Source: UBA4421 sp002704225
Lineage (GTDB): Bacteria > Pseudomonadota > Gammaproteobacteria > Pseudomonadales > Azotimanducaceae
DNA length: 64,000 bases
Assembly (NCBI GenBank): GCA_902556425.1
Contig: CACDWG010000008.1
Location: 33,088 to 97,087, forward strand
Direction of reading: 5' to 3'
Under the pieces are notes generated by a model. The model saw only the letters and a program-made list of their open reading frames with translations, was not told the origin of the DNA and did no database searches. A program made the position numbers and the translations under genes. The number at the start of each line of letters is the position of its first letter. The first letter of the stretch is position 1. Positions 59,349-64,000 of the stretch are shown here, piece by piece.

Positions 59349-60509
59349 TTGACAGCACAGCGCCAATTATCAGAACAAGAGCAGGCATTGGCCCGAGTCG
59401 CCGCGGTGCAAAAGCGATTGGTTCAGCATTCCGATTGGTCTGAACAAGCCGGCCGGCTGCACGACGACAGTTTTGCCGCCATTGTGGAAGCGCGAGTTCC
59501 TCGCCTGTTTCTCCCAACGGATCTGGGCGGAGACGAAGTCAATCCGATGACCTGTGCGTTGGTGTGTGAAGAAATCGCTGCCAGCGACACGGCGGCCGCT
59601 TGGCACATTATGGTATTTAACGCGGCTAAGCTGATGGCGGCCAAATGGCCATCCGAATTGGTCGAGACGTTGTGGGGTGATCAACCGGATCGGCTGGTAG
59701 CAGCGAGCGGCCATACCCCGTTACAAGGTAAGCGCGTGGACGGCGGCATTGAAATTTGGGGTACGCAACGCTTTGTCAGTGGCTGCAACTTTGCCGAGTG
59801 GATTATGTCTCCGATTTTAATGGATGGAGAAATGCATAACGCGGTGATTGCCATTGGTGACTGCCAGGTCCAAGACAACTGGGATACCCTAGGGATGCGT
59901 GGCTCTGGCAGCAACGATGTATTGATTGACCACGTCAGGGTGCCATCGCTGCAGGTCGTCCCGCCCGCGCAGCCAGACACACCAGTAAATCACTATTACC
60001 AAGGCGCTCTGTACCAGTGTCCATCGCGCATCGTTTTTGCCACCTATGTGCCAGTCGCGCTGAGCTTGGCGAAGCGAGCGATTGATGAGGTCGCCTTGTT
60101 GGTGAAGACCAAAACCCCTGGCGGCGGAGCCAGCAAGCTGACGGAAAAGCATATGGCTCAAGGCCATTTTGGCCGGGCATTGGCGCTTTACCGCTCGGCG
60201 CGTTTGATGTTTTACAACGCGTTGGAAATTACATGGCAGCGCGCTTTGGACGGCCTAGAACCCAACGCGGAGCACCGCGCGGATCTCTATCTCGCCGGTA
60301 CTCATGCGGTACAAACGTCGGCGGAAGTGGTGCGTTTGATGGGTAATATCGCGGGTACGACGATGACCGAGCGTGGTCATCCTCTGGACCGAATCAATCG
60401 AGACATGGAGACCCTGCGCCACCACGGTTTCGTGAATGAGTCCCGTTACGCCAGCGTTGCACAGGTGCTCTGGGGTGCCGAACTCGACTACCCAGCCATG
60501 CTGAGATGA
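59349..60509 (+). CDS. Acyl-CoA-dehydrogenase-fold flavoprotein
   Basis: 386-residue protein of the acyl-CoA dehydrogenase superfamily. TTG 59349 with GGGAGG about 7 bases upstream. The N-terminal helices (RLFLPTDLGGDEVNPMTCAL) and middle domain GMRGSGSNDVLIDHVRVPS are of this fold. The C-terminal helix bundle ends RRL-like MGNIAGTTMTERGHPLDRINRDM, then RHHGFVN. These features recall the flavin-dependent hydroxylase branch (HsaA/HpaB-like) that lacks the catalytic glutamate, rather than a true dehydrogenase. The partner reductase is not nearby. Function unknown. Confidence 0.8.
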   Translation: MTAQRQLSEQEQALARVAAVQKRLVQHSDWSEQAGRLHDDSFAAIVEARVPRLFLPTDLGGDEVNPMTCALVCEEIAASDTAAAWHIMVFNAAKLMAAKWPSELVETLWGDQPDRLVAASGHTPLQGKRVDGGIEIWGTQRFVSGCNFAEWIMSPILMDGEMHNAVIAIGDCQVQDNWDTLGMRGSGSNDVLIDHVRVPSLQVVPPAQPDTPVNHYYQGALYQCPSRIVFATYVPVALSLAKRAIDEVALLVKTKTPGGGASKLTEKHMAQGHFGRALALYRSARLMFYNALEITWQRALDGLEPNAEHRADLYLAGTHAVQTSAEVVRLMGNIAGTTMTERGHPLDRINRDMETLRHHGFVNESRYASVAQVLWGAELDYPAMLR

Positions 60510-60546
60510 TTCTGGCGGCTAGCAACGTACCGATTAGGAGCCTGCA

Positions 60547-61143
60547 TTGAACGATCATTATTTCACCAAGCGGGTGCTCAGCTTTCCAAGCCAAGACTTG
60601 CGCGCGCCGGAGAAAGCCCTTCGTGACGACTACGCGAAGAATCCAGCCGCCGATATGTGGGGCATTTGGCAAGGTGTATTTGGCCTAGCGGCAAATCAAC
60701 TCATCGTCATGAGTGCACATACCGGGCCTACCGATGGCTGGAGGTCTTTTGATGGCTGTGAAGTCGAAGCAGTCTGGGTACTCAGAGCCACGGCGCGTCC
60801 ACAATCTGCGGCTCCTTTAACCCGAGCGGGTGTTTACGTTTTCAGGGATTTTTGGTTGCCCTACGAGCATGTCGCTGAAGCGGTAGAGCTGTCGAGTGCC
60901 GCGTGGAAAACCTTTGAAGGTGCCGCAGCTTACAGCGCAGAACCCATGGGTTTGTTCGCGCCGGCCCAAGCCCTGCCGGATTCCCAAGAGTGCCTGTTGC
61001 ATTTACTGACGTGGTATCCGGATTTCACGTCGTGGGAGACTTCCCGTCAGTCCGACCCAGCCGCCATGCAACGATTCATCGCACGGCGAGAGTTGACTCG
61101 CTCCACCCGAGCCGTTGCCACGCGACTGATTCTTCCCAGCTAG
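60547..61143 (+). CDS. NIPSNAP-like hypothetical protein
   Basis: 198 residues, TTG start with GGAG 7 bases upstream, 37 bases after the flavoprotein gene. The recognisable part is RAGVYVFRDFWLPYEHVAE, followed by ELSSAAWKTFEG and a closing LLTWYPDFTSWETSR. That pattern resembles the NIPSNAP/dimeric alpha-beta-barrel family, which is often found beside catabolic oxygenases. Assignment is by eye. The tight spacing implies it works with the gene before it. Confidence 0.6.
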   Translation: MNDHYFTKRVLSFPSQDLRAPEKALRDDYAKNPAADMWGIWQGVFGLAANQLIVMSAHTGPTDGWRSFDGCEVEAVWVLRATARPQSAAPLTRAGVYVFRDFWLPYEHVAEAVELSSAAWKTFEGAAAYSAEPMGLFAPAQALPDSQECLLHLLTWYPDFTSWETSRQSDPAAMQRFIARRELTRSTRAVATRLILPS

Positions 61144-61162
61144 TCGCGCCTGTTGACGCCGG

Positions 61163-62116
61163 CTACTGCTGCGATAGCCAGTCGTCGTCTGAGCCTTCAT
61201 TGATGTCAGCGAACAGCGGTGTCGAAAGATAGCGCTCTGCGGTGTCCGCGAGCATGGTGACCATGACGCTACCGGGCTCTGCTTGTTCCGCAATCTTGAG
61301 GGATGCGCTTAGGGTGCCGCCAGCGGAGATGCCAACAAAAATGCCTTCTTCTTTGGCCAAACGCAGGGCGCAGGCCATGGATTCGTCTTCGTTGACCGGC
61401 ACCACATGATCGGTAATGTCTCGGTCCAGCACATCTGGAATGAAGTCTGGGGTCCATCCCTGAATTTTGTGCGGTGACCATTCGCCACCAGATAGGAGAG
61501 CTGCTTGCTCCGGTTCTGCGGCGACAATTTGAATGTTTGGTCGGGCTGCTTTAAGTGTTCGGCCCGCGCCGGATAGGGTGCCGCCGGTACCCCAACCGGT
61601 GACCCAGTAGTCCAATCGCTCGCCTGCAAAGTCCTGCAAGATTTCAGGTCCCGTTGTGCTAGCGTGATAGTCAGGGTTGGCGCTATTTTTGAATTGTTGG
61701 GCCATGAACCAGCCGTGCTTTGCGGCCAGTTCTTCTGCGCGTGCCACCATGCCAGTGCCTCGCTCTGCTGCCGGTGTCAGAATGACCTTGGCACCCAATG
61801 CTCGCATGACCTTGCGCCGCTCGATAGAAAACGTCTCCACCATGGTGGCGACGAAGGGGTGACCCATGACGGCGCAGACCATGGCGAGCGCAATACCCGT
61901 ATTGCCGCTAGTGGCCTCGATAACCGTTTGGCCCGGCTTGAGCGCACCGCTGTCTCGAGCATCCTTAATGATGGCGTAGGCCAGCCGGTCTTTGACCGAG
62001 GCCATGGGATTGAAGGACTCGACCTTCACATACATATCGACGTGATCAGGCGCAATACGGTTTAGCTTGACGACAGGCGTGTTGCCGATGGTTTGTAAAA
62101 TGTTGTCGTATTTCAT
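61163..62116 (-). CDS. cysK: Cysteine synthase (O-acetylserine sulfhydrylase)
   Basis: PLP enzyme making cysteine from O-acetylserine and sulfide. PLP lysine in NPMASVKDRLAYAII, the substrate loop EATSGNTGIALAMVCA and the phosphate-binding GWGTGGTLSGAGRTL. The pattern GIFVGISAGG precedes the C-terminal helix. 317 residues, consistent with CysK; CysM is slightly shorter and cannot be fully excluded. No cysE is nearby. Confidence 0.9.
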   Translation of the reverse strand: MKYDNILQTIGNTPVVKLNRIAPDHVDMYVKVESFNPMASVKDRLAYAIIKDARDSGALKPGQTVIEATSGNTGIALAMVCAVMGHPFVATMVETFSIERRKVMRALGAKVILTPAAERGTGMVARAEELAAKHGWFMAQQFKNSANPDYHASTTGPEILQDFAGERLDYWVTGWGTGGTLSGAGRTLKAARPNIQIVAAEPEQAALLSGGEWSPHKIQGWTPDFIPDVLDRDITDHVVPVNEDESMACALRLAKEEGIFVGISAGGTLSASLKIAEQAEPGSVMVTMLADTAERYLSTPLFADINEGSDDDWLSQQ

Positions 62117-62149
62117 CGTTCTCTCCCATCCGAGTCGGGTTTAGTAGAT

Positions 62150-62608
62150 TCAGTGTTCGTCTGTTGCCGGTCTGTGGTCGTGCCCCAGATGCAAATTTCG
62201 AATGTGGGCGACCATAACCGACACGACGCCGGCTGTGGTTAAAATGATTTCCAGATCTTCGCCAAAAACATGAGCCACGCCAAGCAGCATCAATGTTAAC
62301 CCGATAACGCCCAACGAGACCGTCAGCCTATTGGGGTGTCGGACATAGCCTCGAAACAGTGCGATACCGCTAATCGGGACGGCTAAACCGAACAGTAGCC
62401 AGTGCGTTTGCGTTTCAGTAGCGTCCAGCCAGGCAGATAAAGAGGGCGTTAGAACGAAGGCAACAGGCACCGCGAGACAATGGATCAGGCAGAGGCCAGA
62501 AAGCCAAATAGCGGCGCGATCGAGACGGGTTTGGTCGTTGCTGGGTTCCAAAGCGTGTGCCCGCAAAAAAGGGGCGACAACGCTAGCCGCTCCGGTGCAT
62601 CCATGCAA
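62150..62608 (-). CDS. MerC-domain membrane protein
   Basis: Four-helix inner-membrane protein of the MerC family. The first helix carries the cysteine in WLSGLCLIHCLAVPVAF, the mercury-binding-like CxxxC pattern (Cys and His-Cys). Three more helices follow (HWLLFGLAVPISGIALF, LGVIGLTLMLLGVAHVF, ILTTAGVVSVMVAHI), and the tail is His-rich (HLGHDHRPATDEH). The start is uncertain: an ATG at 62644 would overlap the divergent methyltransferase start, so the TTG at 62608 (AGGA upstream) is preferred. No mer operon genes are near, so metal handling other than mercury is equally possible. Confidence 0.7.
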   Translation of the reverse strand: MHGCTGAASVVAPFLRAHALEPSNDQTRLDRAAIWLSGLCLIHCLAVPVAFVLTPSLSAWLDATETQTHWLLFGLAVPISGIALFRGYVRHPNRLTVSLGVIGLTLMLLGVAHVFGEDLEIILTTAGVVSVMVAHIRNLHLGHDHRPATDEH

Positions 62609-62642
62609 CCGTCCTGAGTCAATCTTGGGGTAGAGTGGGGCC

Positions 62643-63293
62643 ATGGTGATGCAAGAAAACAACACAAGGGCGTTAACAGACCGGCAACGCTGGGATCAGC
62701 GTTATCGCGAGGGGACTTATGCTGGTCGGCCATGGCCAAGTGCGTACCTCAGGCAGCTGTGGGACGGTGGATTGATTCAGCCGGTCGGTCGGGCGCTGGA
62801 TGTGGCCTGTGGCCGCGGACGCAACAGCCTGTTCTTATCAGCAGCAGGCTATGCTGTCGACGCCGTCGACGTGTCTGCCATGGCCATTGCGCATGCCGCA
62901 AACGCTGCGATATCCCGGCAACTGCAGGTGAACTGGCAATGTCGAGACCTTTTGGCAGGGCAACAACCGGTGCCCAAGAACACGTATTCGCTGATCGTCA
63001 TGTTTCGGTTTGTCGCGCCTGACCTCCTGCCCATTTTGCTGCATGGCCTCGCCCCCGGGGGAATTTTAGTGATAGAAGAGCACTTGCAATGGGCTGGTCC
63101 AGAGCAAATTTCAGGACCATCGAGCCAACGTTTTCGGGTGACCGCAGACGAGTTATCTACCCAGTTGGGGGCTGTTGGCGTGGGATTCGATGTATTGAAC
63201 GAATTTTCGGGCCTGATTGCTGAGCCCACAGACGAGGGCGAGCAAGGCAAGGCCGCCGTCTCCCGGATGTGCATTCGTCGCAGATCGACGTAA
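62643..63293 (+). CDS. Class I SAM-dependent methyltransferase (TehB-like)
   Basis: 216 residues. SAM motif I is GRALDVACGRGRNSLFLSAAG, preceded by a WDQRYREGTYAGRPWPSAYL segment typical of TehB/thiopurine-type methyltransferases. Later motifs are VDAVDVSAMAIAHA and YSLIVMFRFVAPDLLP. The closing part LRRST ends basic. TehB confers tellurite resistance in E. coli; no tehA is adjacent, so that role is not claimed. The start could be ATG 62643 or 62649. Confidence 0.78.
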   Translation: MVMQENNTRALTDRQRWDQRYREGTYAGRPWPSAYLRQLWDGGLIQPVGRALDVACGRGRNSLFLSAAGYAVDAVDVSAMAIAHAANAAISRQLQVNWQCRDLLAGQQPVPKNTYSLIVMFRFVAPDLLPILLHGLAPGGILVIEEHLQWAGPEQISGPSSQRFRVTADELSTQLGAVGVGFDVLNEFSGLIAEPTDEGEQGKAAVSRMCIRRRST

Positions 63294-63348
63294 CATCGGG
63301 CATTCGTGAACTGGCCTAAACTGAGGCCGTATTTTATTGGAGAGAGTC

Positions 63349-64000
63349 ATGCAGAATATCCCAGTCATTGATTTGCAGGCGTTTAGAGAAGGTGGTTTGC
63401 CCGCGATCGATCAAGATGCCTTAGTCGAAGCCTGTGAGGATCATGGTTTTTTTCTGCTGACCAACCACGGCTGCGATGCGCAAATTTCTCGGGTATTCGA
63501 GGCAGCAGCGGAATTTTTTGCGATGCCAAGAGAGCAAAAAACGGCGGTCTATCGCGACGCGGAAAATCCGTTGGGCTACTACGACCGTGAGCTGACCAAG
63601 CAGCGCCGGGATCAAAAAGAAGTATTCGACTTCAAGGCCGGCGGGCATATTTCGCGGAATCCACTTAGACACACTCGTTGGCCCGATCAACCCGAGAGCT
63701 TTCGTCCAGCGCTAACCGACTTTTTCGCGGCCTTTACCGATCTCTCAGAAAGCACCATGCGCATGGTGCTTGCGGGGCTCGGTCTGCCAGAAAGCGCGGT
63801 GAAGACCACCATGGATCAGGGGTTTGGGGCTGCTCATACCAGCGCGGCTCGGTTGAACTTTTATCCGGCCAAGGATCCGGTGCCTGCTCAAGAGCGCGAG
63901 TCCGTCACGCCTTTGGGCGATATGGCGCTCCATCACCACACCGATCCGGGCGCGATTACCCTGCTGCTGCAAGATAACGCGGGCGGGCTGCAAGCCTTGT
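63349..64000 (+). CDS. Isopenicillin-N-synthase-like 2OG-Fe(II) oxygenase (3' end outside window)
   Basis: Start of a gene open to the right edge: 217 complete codons, last base 64000 begins codon 218. ATG 63349 with GGAGAG upstream. The N-terminal DIOX_N segment reads IPVIDLQAFREGG and ACEDHGFFLLTNHG, as in isopenicillin N synthase and plant-type dioxygenases. An FDFKAGGHISRNPLRH stretch follows. Near the end come LNFYPAKDP and the iron ligands of HHHTDPGAITLLLQD (H197-T-D199). The second histidine and the Arg of the RxS motif would lie beyond the edge. Substrate unknown. Confidence 0.9.
   Translation, partial: MQNIPVIDLQAFREGGLPAIDQDALVEACEDHGFFLLTNHGCDAQISRVFEAAAEFFAMPREQKTAVYRDAENPLGYYDRELTKQRRDQKEVFDFKAGGHISRNPLRHTRWPDQPESFRPALTDFFAAFTDLSESTMRMVLAGLGLPESAVKTTMDQGFGAAHTSAARLNFYPAKDPVPAQERESVTPLGDMALHHHTDPGAITLLLQDNAGGLQAL

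Noticed and set aside
1..64000. CRISPR arrays, tRNA or rRNA genes, insertion sequences, prophage, toxin-antitoxin or defence islands
   Set aside because: None seen. No regular repeat-spacer array, no cloverleaf and no transposase, integrase (other than xerC) or phage structural protein was recognised on either strand.

Overview
The window looks like a chromosomal segment of a gammaproteobacterium with mid-range GC, most likely marine or aquatic and related to the Pseudomonas/Cellvibrio/Halieaceae side of the class. This rests on gene order. Blocks known from Pseudomonas and its relatives recur here: polA-engB-cytochrome c4-dsbA; comM-ubiK-glnK-amtB; lysA-dapF-DUF484-xerC-HAD; argH-algZ-algR-hemC-hemD-hemX-hemY; rho-trxA-hemB; and yrfG-hslR-hslO-pckA beside a divergent nudE. 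No rRNA, tRNA, CRISPR array, insertion sequence or prophage was seen. Almost everything is housekeeping or metabolic.

Layout. 1-1.8 kb: ergothioneine synthesis (end of egtB, then egtD). 1.8-7.7 kb: DUF2782 gene, polA, engB (reading frame broken in a homopolymer), cytochrome c4, dsbA, arfB. 7.7-25.4 kb: accessory metabolism, including a lipoprotein that joins an esterase domain to a metallo-beta-lactamase domain, tesB, an LLM flavoenzyme, an M20 peptidase, a beta-lactamase-fold hydrolase, a membrane protein, a CDP-alcohol phosphatidyltransferase, a second cytochrome c4, alanine racemase, an SDR / class III aminotransferase / isovaleryl-CoA-dehydrogenase-like run, and a small c5-type cytochrome. 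25.4-30.6 kb: a nitrogen-control island, with a TorF-type porin and glnK-amtB, each preceded by sites that match sigma-54 promoters and NtrC enhancers at similar spacing. 30.6-38 kb: thrC and the lysine/arginine block (lysA, dapF, argH) with xerC. 38-47 kb: AlgZ/AlgR two-component system, tetrapyrrole genes hemC, hemD, hemX, hemY and hemB, then rho and trxA. 47-53.6 kb: ABC-F ATPase, a lone ParA-like ATPase, dsbB, quinone oxidoreductase, acpH, gshA. 53.7-59 kb: pckA, hslO, hslR, yrfG, nudE, cysQ. 59.3-64 kb: an acyl-CoA-dehydrogenase-fold flavoprotein with a small NIPSNAP-like partner, cysteine synthase, a MerC-like membrane protein, a methyltransferase and the start of a 2OG-Fe(II)-type oxygenase cut by the right edge.

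Functional links. dsbA and dsbB form the periplasmic disulfide pathway. hemB/C/D/X/Y supply haem for the three c-type cytochromes. gshA, cysK and cysQ belong to sulfur and thiol metabolism, beside ergothioneine. glnK-amtB and probably the porin respond to nitrogen status.

The points most worth a second look are the predicted NtrC/sigma-54 control of the porin, the esterase-metallo-beta-lactamase fusion, the broken engB frame, the CIHC active site of DsbA, and an isolated LexA-box-like palindrome at 59127-59142. I found no clear undescribed multi-gene system; the window is mostly conserved core genome.
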